The notes: generated by a model from the sequence alone, not told the origin. Shown: positions 45,834 to 58,266, numbered from the stretch's first letter. The stretch: DNA of 64,000 nt from Tanytarsus gracilentus (GCA_038502055.1 JAXRKN010000032.1:62001-126000), one strand, 5' to 3'. Program-made: numbers and translations.

Positions 45834-47132
45834 ATGGTCGCAATTAATAGAATTCTGAGTAAGTTATCTGTCGTAGTATCCTATCACATTTTCGCCCTCA
45901 TTCTGTTTAGCGTTTGTGCTTCACTTTGATTTTTCGAATTATCCTAATTGATTTTAACTACTTCTAATTATCTTAATTATCCTAATTATCACTCGCTTTT
46001 TCCTCTCGTATTATAAGAGTTTATTTAGAATTATCCAGAGTTGTGCTTTTGCAAGCCCCTCGGAGCATTTCGCTTTTTTAGGCGCGAAAACGGAAATTTT
46101 TTGACCTTATTAATTTAAAATATAAAAATTTACTTTAAATTTGACACTTAGAAAGTTAAAAACGTCTCAAAAGTTCCTTACGCTAGATCTTTAAAAATAG
46201 TTGAAATTACAAGCAAAATTTTAAGTTTTTGACAATTTTTACAGGACGCTTAATACCTTCGAATATTATTAAAAACTTTGCAATCAGAATGGCTTCATTT
46301 ACATCCAACAGCGAGCATCCGTACACGGTATTTATAGAGGGAAATATAGGTGAGTTGAGACAATAATAATAATTTAGATTCTAAAATGTAATAAAAAAAA
46401 ACATTTTTAGGCAGTGGAAAAACAACTTTTCTCAATCACTTTCAGAAGTTTCCAAACGTTTGCCTTCTGACTGAGCCTGTTGACACCTGGCGTGACTTGA
46501 ATGTAGGACGTTGTTTTCATTAAAAAAATGCATCCTTAAATTGTCTTTAATCATTACAGGGAGTTAATTTGCTCGATCTGATGTATAAAGATCCCGATAG
46601 ATGGGCTATGACTTTTCAAAATTATGTTACACTTACGATGCTAAAAAATCACATTTCGAAAACTGATAAACCTGTAAAGTTAATGGAACGATCAATGTAC
46701 AGTGCACGATATTGCTTCGTTGAGAAAATGCTATCGAGTGGAATGATTCACGATGGCATGTATCATGTTCTACAAGAGTGGTATGATTTCATTAATGAGC
46801 ATCATAAAGTAGCTTGTGATCTCATCGTCTACCTAAGAACGAGTCCTGAGGTTGTGTACGAGAGAATGAAAGCCAGAGCACGCAGTGAAGAAAGCTGTGT
46901 TCCATTTCAATATCTAAAGGACCTGCACAATCTTCACGAAAACTGGCTTATTCATGGCCATTTTTATCGGCCCTCTCAGGTCCTCGTGCTTGACGCCAAC
47001 TTAGACCTCGAAAACATTGGCACTGAATATGCTCGGTCTGAGCATAGTATTCTTAGACCAATCCTCATAGATAACACGAACAAAATGAGTATAACGGCGT
47101 CGCCGAGTAAAAGAGAACGCGAAATGTATTAA
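45834..47132 (+). CDS. dnk: Multisubstrate deoxynucleoside kinase (dNK), with possible mitochondrial start
   Basis: Phosphorylates all four deoxynucleosides in nucleotide salvage. Exons 45834-45858, 46245-46349, 46411-46502 and 46560-47132 give 264 residues; starting at the second ATG (46289) gives 241, close to the 250 of the Drosophila enzyme. P-loop GNIGSGKT, substrate Glu in LTEPVDTW, ERS motif (LMERSMYSARYCFVEKM) and LID arginines (RARSEES) are intact; the end SPSKRERE resembles the Drosophila C terminus. The first exon joins in frame through a gtaagt donor and tttacag acceptor and adds MVAINRILRRLIPSN and IIKNFAIR, basic and hydrophobic with no acidic residue, like a mitochondrial presequence. 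Whether both starts are used is inference. AATAAA at 47377-47382. Confidence 0.93.
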
Positions 47133-47499
47133 GAAATCTGAAATTTCGTTCGAAATCATCAGAAAAATAATATTTAAAGAATTGGCTTCAATGTATCGAT
47201 TAAGTTTCAGCTAAATTGGTTGTGCATTCTTTAGCGTATTTTCTTGCTATATTTTTTTAATCTTTTGAGTTATTAGTTTTCATTATAATTATATATTTCT
47301 AAAACGCATGAACTTATTAATTTCTAAAAATACCTTAGTAAAATGCATATTGTAATTGCAAAAAAAAGTTAGTTTCAATAAAGATGCAATAATTGAAGTT
47401 TGATTTAAATAATATATATTTTACAGGACCGCAAAAAATTGGTTTTATATTTTAAATGTGGTTAACCAGTTTATATTTTTATTCCTTTTCTCTTTTTCT

Positions 47500-48360
47500 G
47501 AGTAAATTTTTCGCGCCAAATCTTAATTTTTTTGGACTTACTTTTTTTGCGTCCATCCGTCTGTCTGTCTGTCAGTCTTTTCCTTCATGATCACAGAACA
47601 CATTGAAAAATAGAAAATAATGAAAAACGGAACTCATTGGAAAATTTATCACAATGGGTAAATAGAACAGAATGAAAAATGGAACATGGTAAATGCCTGC
47701 GTGGGACATGACCAAATGTTACCGTTAAAATTCAAAAAATCCTCATACAAATAAAATTTAAATCTCGGCTTCAACGTATTTTCAATAGACAATTGTATAC
47801 AAAAAGTATACTTTTATTTAAATTTACGGCTTCAACGGTTTTCATGTCCCACGCAGGGATAAATGGCTTCTAAAATTTTTTCTATGTAACGCTAAATCCA
47901 CCAATTCAGCATGCAAGTAGTTCCAATTTTAGTTCCCTTTCATGTAAAAAATGCATCATATTTTTTAGTTCAAAGGATTCGAATATTTTCAATTATTCGT
48001 ATGATTTTTAAATCGATGTTCCATGAAGAAGATTTAAAAACTGCGAATATTTCCTTAATTCGTTAATTTTTTACATAAAATAAAATTTTATTAAATTTTT
48101 CAATCGAAAACGCATGTTTTAGCCAAAAAAAATTAAATTGATACATTAAGAAAGTGTCCAAAAAATATTTTTGCTCCCTCAAGCTCATGAATTTATATTT
48201 CAGCTGCGAAAGAGTCGACATCTTACGGTAAGTTAAGGCCCCCAAAAAGACTTTTCGTGCTTTCTTAAAAAATCTTCCACATTATTCCATTTCCAATACT
48301 GATCTGATACAAAAGGATTACGCGCCAACACCCACGAGTGGGTTTTTGAAACATTTAAAA
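47500..48360. mobile_element. Element copy between dNK and its paralog
   Basis: Right end at about 48285-48356 (actgatctgatacaaaagga, ttacgcgccaacacccacga, gtgggtttttgaaacattt) matches the terminus at 42100-42155. The left side has a tccatccgtctgtctgtctg tract (47552-47572) like the one inside the 41150 element, then ataatgaaaaacggaactca-type motifs like those inside the 61170 copy. The left inverted end was not found. Near 47700 and 47860, ttttcatgtcccacgcaggg / gcctgcgtgggacatgacc form another inverted pair. Confidence 0.5.
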
Positions 48361-48361
48361 A

Positions 48362-49146
48362 ATGACATCGAGTTGTGAAAAAGTTCCCTTTACGGTCAAT
48401 GTTGAGGGAAATATTGGAAGTGGAAAATCAGAGCTCTTAAATTACTTCAAGAACTTCAAAAATGTAATGGTGCTGGAAGAAAACGTCGAAAAATGGAGTA
48501 ACTTTCATGTAAGTGATTTTTTAAGAATGAATGTATGTATATTTCATGTATTTTATTTTTGCTTTCTTGATTTAGGGCTATGATTTATTGGAGCTAAAGT
48601 TTAAAAATCCCGACTTTGAATTTCCATTTCAAAGCTACGCAACTCTAACCAGGTATGCTGCTTTCGTCAAACAATACGTTTTTTAACTAACATTGAATAC
48701 TTTTAATTATTTGTAGACTAAAACAGCATCTTAAGAAGACTAATATGGGGATCAAAATAATGGAACGTTCAATTCTTAGCGCGAGAAAGTGTTTTGTGGA
48801 AACACTAAAGGAAATGGAAAAAATCCACGAAGGAGCTTATTACGTTCTGCAGGAGTGGTATAAGTATATTAATGAAAATCACCATTTAAACTGCGATCTC
48901 ATCATCTACATCCAAGTTGAGCCAGAAATTGCATATCGCAGAATTAATGAACGCGCAAGAAAGGGTGAAAATGAAATCACGCTTGAATATTTAAAAGTCC
49001 TTCATAGGCGTCATGAGGAAGTTTTCGTCGAATTCGCTACAAAGCTTCCAGCTAAAGTATTATTAGTTAATGGAAATTTGAGTAAAGAAGAAATTATCAA
49101 AGAGTATAAGAAATGTAAGGACGAAATTTTCCAACGAGCGAAATGA
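48362..49146 (+). CDS. Diverged tandem paralog of deoxynucleoside kinase
   Basis: Three exons, 48362-48508, 48576-48652 and 48717-49146, give 217 residues. The P-loop is present (EGNIGSGKS), as are the ERS/SAR stretch (IMERSILSARKCFVETL) and the EEWY-type helix (VLQEWYKYINENHHLNCDLI). Changes from dNK: EEN replaces TEP after the P-loop strand; the LID reads RARKGENE instead of RARSEES; FQSYATLTR is kept; and the C-terminal tail is shorter. Its first intron is at the same place as the third dNK junction (before GYD/GVN), but it lacks the intron inside the P-loop and has one after LTR. It is therefore a spliced DNA duplicate, not a retrocopy. Substrate range is probably altered. Confidence 0.85.
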
Positions 49147-50682
49147 AGGAAATTTTCTATGAGCAATTGTTTTTTCAATATTAAAAAGTTGTATTCAAAA
49201 CCATTAAAAGACCAACAATTTTTATGCAAGTTGCGCGAAAAGAATTAAATAAAATATTCCGAAATTATGTTTTTCCCACTTCTCTCTTACTCACTAATTC
49301 AATTTTATTTCTATCTTCTCTGTCTGGTCAGATTCACTGTGTAAAAAATAACAGTTAATAAAATTTTAAATTCATGCTAAACAAATTTTTTTAAGAATTT
49401 TTCGATTACGCTCCCCTTAACAAAAACACGAGAGATCCGAGCAAGAGTAAAATATTTTTCAGTTTTTTTCTTATTTCATGCATTCAATCATTAATTAGAG
49501 CAAAAATTGTCAAAATCTACCAATTAATCGCCCTGAATTTTGTGAACATTTGTTTACATGCAGATGGGAAAAAATAAGTAGACATTCAGCGTGAGTAATT
49601 TTAGTCTACACGATAAAATCTGTCATTTATTTAAGTAAATTAACAAATATTTTTATCGCGGCTGATAGAATGATATTTGGATATTAGTTCTGTTTTTTTG
49701 TGATTTTCACTTTAAATATGTCAATCTAAAATCTACGCAAAGCCGATTTACGCAAAGCAAAAATAGAAAAAAATCCTCATATCAATATTTTTTTAGGAAT
49801 TTCTCTGTAATGAGAGAGCCTAATTAAGTTTTAATATATAGTGAAAGAGGTAAAATTAAGAACTAAATCCATATAAAATTATTTGGGAAAAATTAAAGTT
49901 CCAAAAATGTTGAAAATTGAAATTCAGTACAAAGTCTTTATTTTCATGTCGCGACATTTCGTGAAGAATTATCTAAAAATTCCATAAAATTACGGGGAAA
50001 TATATTTAAAAATATTTATTTTTATATGCAAGTAACTCGCTGAATTGAGAATTCTTCAGTATTAGTAAAAAACAAATTAATTTGAAGGTTCGTCTTTTAA
50101 TTTTTGACAGAAATATTTAACTCCGTTCCGTCTCATCCCGGTTTTTTACGCAGTCATGTTTAAGCCAATTTCTCCTTTTAAAATTATTTATGATGAGGAA
50201 GAAGAAGTGAGGGATTCCCAATATTAGACTGTGAGAAAAATCAATCCATCATTGTCCATACAGAAATTGGCAAAAATTAAAAATTCAGGGGAGGCGTGCA
50301 CATTCACAAATATGCAAAAACGCTTAACAAGGTGTGTTTCAAAATAATTTGATTTAGTTTTGCCATCATCATCAGATAGGTTAGTTATTGATTTCAAAAA
50401 ATGCCTTAAATAAATTATCATCGTTGAATGTCTTAATATTTTTTTGAAAAGATTTAAACCCTTCGCATGGATTAGCGATAATAGTGTCTTATAGAATAAA
50501 AATTTTCTCTCTCGTCTCTCATGAACAGAGCAGCGTATATAATAGTTAAGTGTACTGAAACTGAAAAATATAAAATAAAATGTTTTGAATTATTGAATTC
50601 AGTAAATGCCCCACGCTCAAACACAAACTATCGGATTGCAAAAAATACAAATAAAAAATTGTCTGCTATAAAAGTGTGAAAA
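49147..50682. other. Intergenic, nothing recognised
   Basis: About 1.5 kb AT-rich DNA holding the dNK-paralog polyadenylation region (aaataaaat near 49246) and presumably the promoter of the peptidase gene. No repeat family matched. Confidence 0.4.
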
Positions 50683-53600
50683 ATGTTTCTAAAGCAATCA
50701 AAAATTATGGATTCAAATCATCCTGACCTAATGAAGTAAATATATTTAAGAAACAATTTTTATGACAATTTTTGAAGATATTTCGAGTTACAGGTGTTCA
50801 AACAGTTGACACTCATTTTTATCAAAAGTTAATATATAAAAAAAAAACAGTGACGAATTTTATAAAAATTGTGAACCTACGAGGGAAATTTTTTACTCGA
50901 TTTTTTAAATAATGATTACAATGAATGGTGAATTGGAATGGATGAGCTCAAGGTCGCTCTCTTACCTATTATTTGCCAGCAGAGTTGGGCAATTACATTG
51001 TAATTGAACAAAAATTACATAACATGTAATTTATGTAATTAATTACGAAAGGCAACTTATTCATGTAAAGTGCAGCGTTAGAAGATTTTAAAAATTAAGG
51101 TTGTATTGTTTAGTCGAGTGAGTCTGTAACTGTGCAAAAACTAAATTTGTCAACATTTTTCTCACAAATAATTTTTTTGTAATTTTATTTCTGATTGCAT
51201 CTCTTTGAAATAAAATTCTAACGGATCCAAATTCGAAAGAAAATATTCAAAAACGGATACATCCACTCATGAATAAGTTGCCTTTCAAATTTTTCAACTA
51301 AAGAATTAATTTTTTTTCGTAATCAATTGTTTTTGTGTGTGAAAAGAAAAACTATGGTTCCATTTAAAAAATGATTTTAATTTTATAGTGACCTTAAAAT
51401 TATATTTATACCGAACATTTGTACAATCGACGTTATTTCTTCCGATGCGACGTTACTCAAAAAAAACCAATTGTCGTTACACAAAAATTCAAAAAAAATT
51501 ACAAATTACTGTAATTTGTAATTAGTAATTACTCATCTCTGTTTGCCAGTGAAGGTGGCGATTTAAATTTTAATTATTTAAGGATGATTTGTTATCTCTC
51601 CTGCTCATCTTCTCCTCGAGCTAACCTCGTTAGCAATAAATTTTTATTGGATCATCATAAATCTCTATTTACGCTTATATACGTTTTATCTCGACGAATT
51701 TTAAAAAACAAAGGCAGTTTCAATTTATAATTTTCTTCAAAATGTACATTCATAAAGAAAATATGTAAAATGACATATAAATATAAGCTGCAAATGCTAA
51801 CCTTATTTTGATGCATCATCTGAGAGAGATAACAGATTCGTTATAAGTGATTGCTAAAGTTGCATAAGATAGCAATTGAGCGAAGATGCAATTACAAAGT
51901 ACATCACAAAAAGATAAAAGAATTCATAATTTCTAGGGATGGCAATTATGGTGCACTTGCAAATAATAAATTTATTTTTAAATCGATTTTTTCACAACAA
52001 AAATATTTTTAAACATTCTGTGCATCAATTACATTCAATTAAAAAGCTTAATTAAGCTTATTAGTAAAAGAATTATTGATAAAAGTGTTCAAAATTTTTT
52101 TAAAGATATTTTGCTTTCCTTAGCTAACTTGTTGCATATTCAAACGTTGAAATATTGTAATATTTCATTAAATTAGAAAAAATATTTTTTTTTGTTGTTT
52201 GGTGTCGCGGAGATGCTGTTAGCAGTCAAAAAGATATTTTTTCGTTTGTTCGTGATATGGCATCTCTTTTTTCGTTACTAATTTAGAAAAACTGCAAGAT
52301 TGAAATCACATTGAAAAACAGTCGTTTGGTTTTGGTTAAAGAATTGCATGACTCAAGTTTTTTTTGTTTGCAGAGATTTTTATTATGAAATAATTTTCTT
52401 ACAGATTACGTAGGGGACTCGTTGAAAAATCTTTATGGGTTACTCTAGTTTTCTGCATCATTTTAATTGGTTTTTTGACTTCCGCCGTAGTTTTTTATAA
52501 AGCGAAACATTTACGTAAGTAGCTAATCTGAAAAAAGCCGCAAAACATAACATTATTCTATTCATAATTTATTTTATAGCATCAGAGACTCTAAGCAAGA
52601 TTGGCGGAAAGCATTTAGGTGATTTATTCTTAAAAAACTTTGAATTTGAAATTTACTCATACATTTCTGATAATGCCTTATTGGTAGAAATTTTAACGTC
52701 TAACTTTATATATAGTGCTTCGTGTTCAAACACAGAGCATAATATTCTATGTCAATGCCAACGGGCACATTTTATACTTCTTTTTCCTATACATTTTCTC
52801 TTTCGATTTTAGCTAGACACATGGCTAACCACTTGTATATTAACAGTTTTGTAATAAATTTTCTATATACAGCTTCCACGTTTCTCTCAAAGATGAATTT
52901 ATCCATTGAGCCGTGTGATGACTTTTATAGCTTCGCATGCGGACGTTTTGAGGAAACAACAATCATCCCTGATGACGCCGGTTCTATTAACACAATAAAC
53001 ATGATTGAATCAATGGTATTAAATCAACTCCACACTCTTCTTAATAGCGAAATTCACGAAAAAGAAATTCGACCTTTTAAGATGGCAAAGAAGTTTTATA
53101 AACAATGCATGGATACAGGTGAGTACATTTAAAATAATTGTTTTATAAAAAAATTATAATATTAATCATTTGCAGATCAAATAGAAGCAATTGGCTTAGA
53201 TTTTGTGATTGAAAAAATGAATTTAAACATCACGTGGCCCGTTCTGTCAAATACATGGAATGAAAGTTTTCTTAACTCAACCGAATATTTTCGATACATT
53301 GTGGAATTTTTTATTGATACTGATCTAAAAAATTCTTCTATTAGAAGTTTGTACATTGGAGGACCGAATTTAGCTCTAGGACGAGAGATGTTGCTTCAAG
53401 GATTTTCTAATAACAATGTTAGGTCTTATCATAAGTATATGGTTGAAGTTGCCATACATTTCGGAGCTTCAAGAATCCAAGCAGAAGAAGACTTTGCGAA
53501 AGTGTTGTTGTTTGAAATGTTGCTTGCTAATGTGAGTTATTTTAACATTTTATTTAAAAAAGAAGAAGAATTTTGAATTTATGATAAAACTTTCATTGCA

Positions 53601-55818
53601 TGATGAAAACCCCTCTTTTGACGTTCCTGCCTGACTTAGGCCGTGGATCATAATTATAAGTGTGTATACTTTTTAGATTTGAAATTTCATGCAAGGAAAA
53701 TGTTCTAGATCTAAATAACAAATAAGGCTTTTTGAGGGCAGCAAGTGACAAAGAGTGTTTTCTCTCAAGATCGAATATATAGAACTATAATTCTTCATCT
53801 TTTTTAACTGTCAAAATATCTCTTTAATATACGTATTAATTCATAAATTTCAATCTCTTGTCGTCATAGATAACAATTTCAAAAGAAGACAAGCGTGACT
53901 CAAATAAACTTTATAACCCTAAAACAATAAGTGAGCTAATCGAGCAATATCCTTACATCAATTGGCTACCTTACATAAATTCTAAGCTTTACGCCGGTTT
54001 AAAAATTTCCGAAAATGAACGAGTAATTGTTCAACAGCCTTCGTATCTCGAACAACTTGAAGCCATCATTATCCAAAGTGACAAAAGAACTGTGGCAAAT
54101 TTTATTGTATGGCGTGAATTGGCCGATTATCTTCCATTTTTAACTTCGGGACTTCTCGAAAAAGCTTTCGAATTTTTCAAAAGCTTTTCTGGAAGATCAA
54201 CAAGACTTCCTCGATGGAGTGATTGTGTAAAAGGAGTTTCAAGCATGTTAGGAATCGCTGTGAGTTCAATGTATGTTCGGGAACATTTTTATGACGAAAG
54301 AATTAAGCATGACATCGGTGAAATGGTGACAGAAATCAGACATGAATTTAAAAAGCTTCTATTGACAAATGACTGGATGGATGCGGACACAAAAGAAGAA
54401 GCTTTAAAGAAGCTCTACTCTATGAGTTCAAATATCGCATATCCAAAGGAGCTTTTAAATGACTCCCTTATAGAAGATTACTACAAAGACTTGCAACTAA
54501 ATGAAACCAATTATTTGCAGTCGGCCATTAACATTGATATTCATGGTAGAAGATTTGTATGTTCACGGTATCATCAGGTAAGAAAAAGATATAAAATAAT
54601 CTTTTACAGTTTTATTTAGTTCAAAACTAACTTAGATCAAAATATTTATTAACTATAATAGGCAGCAGATAAAAAGGATTGGATTGACCAATCCGCATCG
54701 ACTTTTGTTAACGCTAATTATAATGGAAAAACGAATAGCATTCGTAAGTATAATTTCTTAATTTTTTATTTTATTAGAATATTTCCTAATTTTGATTTTT
54801 TGTATAATTAACTAAAACTATGGAAGAATAACGTCTCAATGATCCATGAAAAAACTGCAGTCTGAACTACATAATATGCATTTCAATGTATTCATTTTCA
54901 TAGCCATATTATGTTGAACTTCATCTCAAATAAAACATGGTAGCCTAAAAATTTATATATTTTATAATTTGAAGCATTGAGCGAAAGCTTTCTAATGGTG
55001 TTGATAGAACTAATTCCGGGGATTTCAGAAACTCTAGTTAGAACCTAAATAGCTGCTTTTTCTAAAACCTCTGTTTTTTAACTTAGCAAATTCTTTTTTT
55101 TACATGCGATCTTTACTACACTAAAATATTATATATTATTCTAATTAACAGAAATTATTGCCGCTATGCTCCAAGGACACTTTTATTCAAGGGATCGGCC
55201 TCTCTATATGAATTATGCAGGGATTGGTAGGTAACCTTTTCAAAATGATTCATAAATTTAATACATTTTTGATTTTTCTTTCTTTACAAAACAAAAACAG
55301 GCTATGTTATCGGACACGAGTTAATACATGGATATGATGACCTGGGCAGATTATATGATAGAGATGGAAATCTCCATGATTGGTGGCATAAAGCAGCAAA
55401 AAAAGCTTTTGATGTGAAGAAAAGGTGCATAATTGAACAGTTTGGAAATTATACGGATAAAAGCACAAATATGAGTTTGAATGGGGTTATTAGTCAAGGC
55501 GAAAATATTGCAGACACCGCTGGAATAAAGCTTGCATATCGCGCCTATCAATCGGCGGTTGAAAAATTAAAAATAAAAGAGCCACTCCTTCCCGGCTTAC
55601 CATTTACGCCTGAACAATTGTTTTGGATATATTCAGCGCAAACTTGGTGCTCTGTTGAACGTCTTGAAGTGAAAAAAGTTTTAATTCTTACAGACAATCA
55701 TTCGTTATCACCTTTTAGAGTTATCGGCTCATTAAGTAACTCTAGAGATTTTGCGAAAGATTTTTCCTGTAATTTGCAAAGTGCAATGAATCCTGTAATG
55801 AAATGTGAACTGTGGTAG
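50683..55818 (+). CDS. Neprilysin-like zinc metallopeptidase (M13 family)
   Basis: Type II membrane ectopeptidase that cleaves small peptides. Exons 50683-50735, 52405-52514, 52580-52750, 52813-53118, 53176-53531, 53870-54577, 54662-54743, 55152-55226 and 55301-55818 give 792 residues. A short cytoplasmic N terminus precedes a membrane helix at about 27-48 (SLWVTLVFCIILIGFLTSAV). The M13 start PCDDFYSFACG, the VNANYN substrate-binding motif, zinc site HELIH (626-630), third ligand E688 and D692 in GENIAD, the DNHS...FR transition-state residues and C-terminal NPVMKCELW are all present, so it should be active. The first cysteine pair before PCDDFY is not seen, and the exon 3/4 limits are the least certain part. 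Intron 1 (1.67 kb) contains two transposon copies. Confidence 0.87.
51047..51286. mobile_element. MITE copy C with GAAAGGCAACTTATTCATG ends
   Basis: Starts gaaaggcaacttattcatgt and ends catgaataagttgcctttc, an exact inverted pair. Same orientation and interior as copy B. Lies in intron 1 of the neprilysin-like gene. Confidence 0.87.
51960..52215. repeat. Short copy of the 11700-12792 repeat
   Basis: Shares ttttttcacaacaaaaatat, aaagcttaattaagctta and the end tttttttttgttgtttggtg with the larger copy in the calbindin-32 intron. Located in intron 1 of the peptidase gene, close to the exon 2 acceptor. Confidence 0.5.
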
Positions 55819-56158
55819 AAATATCATGGATAAACATAGCAATTTTTAAGTGCCAAAATTTCCAACTATTAATTAAGTTAACACAATATTAATTCATTCA
55901 TTAAAAATCATGGCAGTTTGAAACCAATTTATTCCTAAATCGCTATAAAAAATTATAACCTTAGGATTTTTTTATACTTTCTTTACTTAGAACTTATATA
56001 TTCTTTACTTAGAACCCATATATAGAATCATAAAAAGGTAATGGAAAATTTTATGATTCTGTAAAGATTCGGACGAACGATATAGCAATCAAAAATATAA
56101 TCACATTTTTTTGTCGACATGTCTATTCGTTCGAGTTATAGTGCCTTAAACTTATTTT
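55819..56158. other. Convergent 3' flanks of the peptidase and ATAD3 genes
   Basis: 340 bp without a gene. The nine bases ttagaaccc/tatatatag-like repeats at 55987-56027 (cttagaacttatatattctt, cttagaacccatatatag) are a small local duplication. Confidence 0.4.
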
Positions 56159-58266
56159 TTAGTATTTTGCACTACCACTACCCGCACTTATTGTTTTGTG
56201 ATCTAATTTTTCCTGTTCCGAAAGCCAGGCCATCTGAATAAAGAGATTTGTTAGTATTTTTTTTGTAATAGATAATATAAGAAATGAAATGAAAATAACT
56301 CACTTTTTGCTTGTGTTGATACACGGCAGACTCACATCTATCGAGTACCATTTTCTCCGTTAGGACACCATTTTCAGATGCATATACGGCAGCTTGCCAT
56401 GCTACGCCTAACTTTGATATTTCTCTACCACTCATACCATCGCACATTTTTGCCATTTTAGAGCATACAACACCATAATCCCACTGCTCTACCTTAAATC
56501 TCTTCTTTCCCTCAGCGGCCGGCTGAAGAACAAACTTATCGAAATAGAGTCGCATTAATCTTTCTCTTTCTTCAAGTCCGGGCAGCGTGAATTCAACCAT
56601 TTCATCTAATCGATCGTTTATGGCATAATCAAATTGCTCTGGCGTGTTACTGGCTAGTACAAGCATGAATTTGGGGTTTTGTTCGCCGGTACGATACAAA
56701 AACGCATTGAGAGCAGCTCGAAGATCTTCCGAAATTCTCTCGCTAGAACGTTTTCGAAGAAAGGCATCAGCCTCGTCGATAAAGAGTAAAAGGCCGCGAC
56801 GAGATGTTGATGCCCAGTCAAAAACTTTGTGAATTTCGGTAACAGCTTCACGTCCCATTGGCAAAACATCACCACCAGTCATAATAGCATAATCCATGCC
56901 CGAGTGTTGAGCTAGCTTCTTGACAAACATCGTTTTACCAGTACCTGAAATAGTTATAATATATTTGACACAATAATTTAGACTTTAGAGATTATTAAAC
57001 AGTACCTGGCGGACCGTGCATGAGAATATTTCTATAAAGTCCTTGATTCTGCTTAGTATTTTTTGTCGCAATTGCAACGTCACGCAATCTTTCTTCAAGT
57101 TTTGGCCTAAGAACTACACCTTGAAGAGCATCAAGAGGTTTTCGTTGAAATTTTTTTAAAGTTTGAATGGGATGTTTGAGGGCTTCCAAAATCGAGAAAC
57201 GAGACGTTTCATTGACAAGTGAGGGTTTGCCTATTCTAGATTCAACGTATCTTGCTGTGACACCGGTTGCTCCTTTTGCTGTATAAACTCCGAGAGCCAA
57301 AAGAGAAATACCTTTCGAAAATATTGATTATAATTAGTAGAACATGGCAAATAGCTTCTCTAAAAAGTAATAAACATTATTAAAATTACCACCAGCTGCG
57401 GTGAGTACTTTGGTCCAATCAGTAAGAAGTGCTTCAGCCCCCTGTCCAATCACTGTACCGGCCGTTTTGATTCCTTAAAATTTGAACAATATATAAACGA
57501 AAAGTAATTTTTAAGGAAAAAATTATCGCTCTTATTACCTTCCATGACCGTTATTCGACTCTCTTGCGCCTTCAATCTTATCTGCTCCAATGTCAAGTCA
57601 CGATTTTCACGTTCAACCTTCGCTTTTGCCCTCATTTCAGCTTCGAGCAGTTTCATCTTGTTCTTTTCCCTCAAATCCATTTCATGTTCGACAGTGGCAC
57701 GTCTCATTGCCTCCTGCTTTGCAACAGATTCCTCTTGCTTCTTCAAATTATCATCTTGCGCTCTCTGTTGTTGCATTAGTTGGTCTTCATAACGTTTCCG
57801 TGCCAATTGATCTTGATATTGGGCTCTCTGAGCCTGTTGTTTTGTCTCTTCCTGCAAAGTCTTTCTTCTTTCCTCATGATCTATTCGCTTCTGATCAACT
57901 TTAGCCGATTCTATACTCGACTCGTACTCCTTAACTTTAGCCAAATATTCGTGCTGTCTCGTTTGCTCTTGCATTTTACTAAGTTCCAGTGCTTCCTTTG
58001 CATTTTCTAAAAGGATATAATTGATAATTGCCGCATATTGGAAAATGTTACATCACTTATGTATACATACTTGACTTTTCGAGAGTTTTTGCCGCTTCAG
58101 CTGCTCTCTCCAGCGCACTGGAGTCAAAACGATAGGCCTCCATTGCCTTTCTCTCTGCTTTTGTGAGTTGCTGATCTCCCGATGTCGCTCCAGCACCAGG
58201 CAAATCAATGCTTTCACTAGAAATTTCAGGCAATGGCTGTTTTTTCACACCAAAAAGCCACGACAT
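56159..58266 (-). CDS. bor: ATAD3 (belphegor), mitochondrial inner-membrane AAA protein
   Basis: AAA+ ATPase at mitochondrial inner-outer membrane contacts, needed for nucleoid maintenance and lipid transfer. Six exons, 58266-58071, 58006-57539, 57473-57390, 57311-57006, 56944-56304 and 56233-56159, give 589 residues, the normal size. N-terminal half: a long Gln/Glu/Arg coiled coil (about 65-225; RAQYQDQLARKRYEDQLMQQ). A membrane segment follows at about 240-262 (LTAAGGISLLALGVY). The AAA domain has Walker A GPPGTGKT at about 349-356, Walker B LLLFIDEADAF at about 404-414, and arginine-finger region NDRLDEMVEF. Walker A is split by an intron. Plus-strand open frames at 57544-58010 are codon-bias shadows of the coiled coil. 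Confidence 0.97.

Noticed and set aside
48362..49146. Processed retrocopy of dNK
   Set aside because: It has two introns, one at a position shared with dNK, so it arose by DNA duplication.
53595..53635. C/D snoRNA-like boxes (atgatga ... ctga) in a peptidase intron
   Set aside because: Spacing is too short and no terminal stem is visible.
57544..58010. Several overlapping plus-strand frames, Cys/Ser/Phe rich
   Set aside because: Antisense of the ATAD3 Glu/Gln/Arg coiled coil, whose codons leave the reverse strand open.
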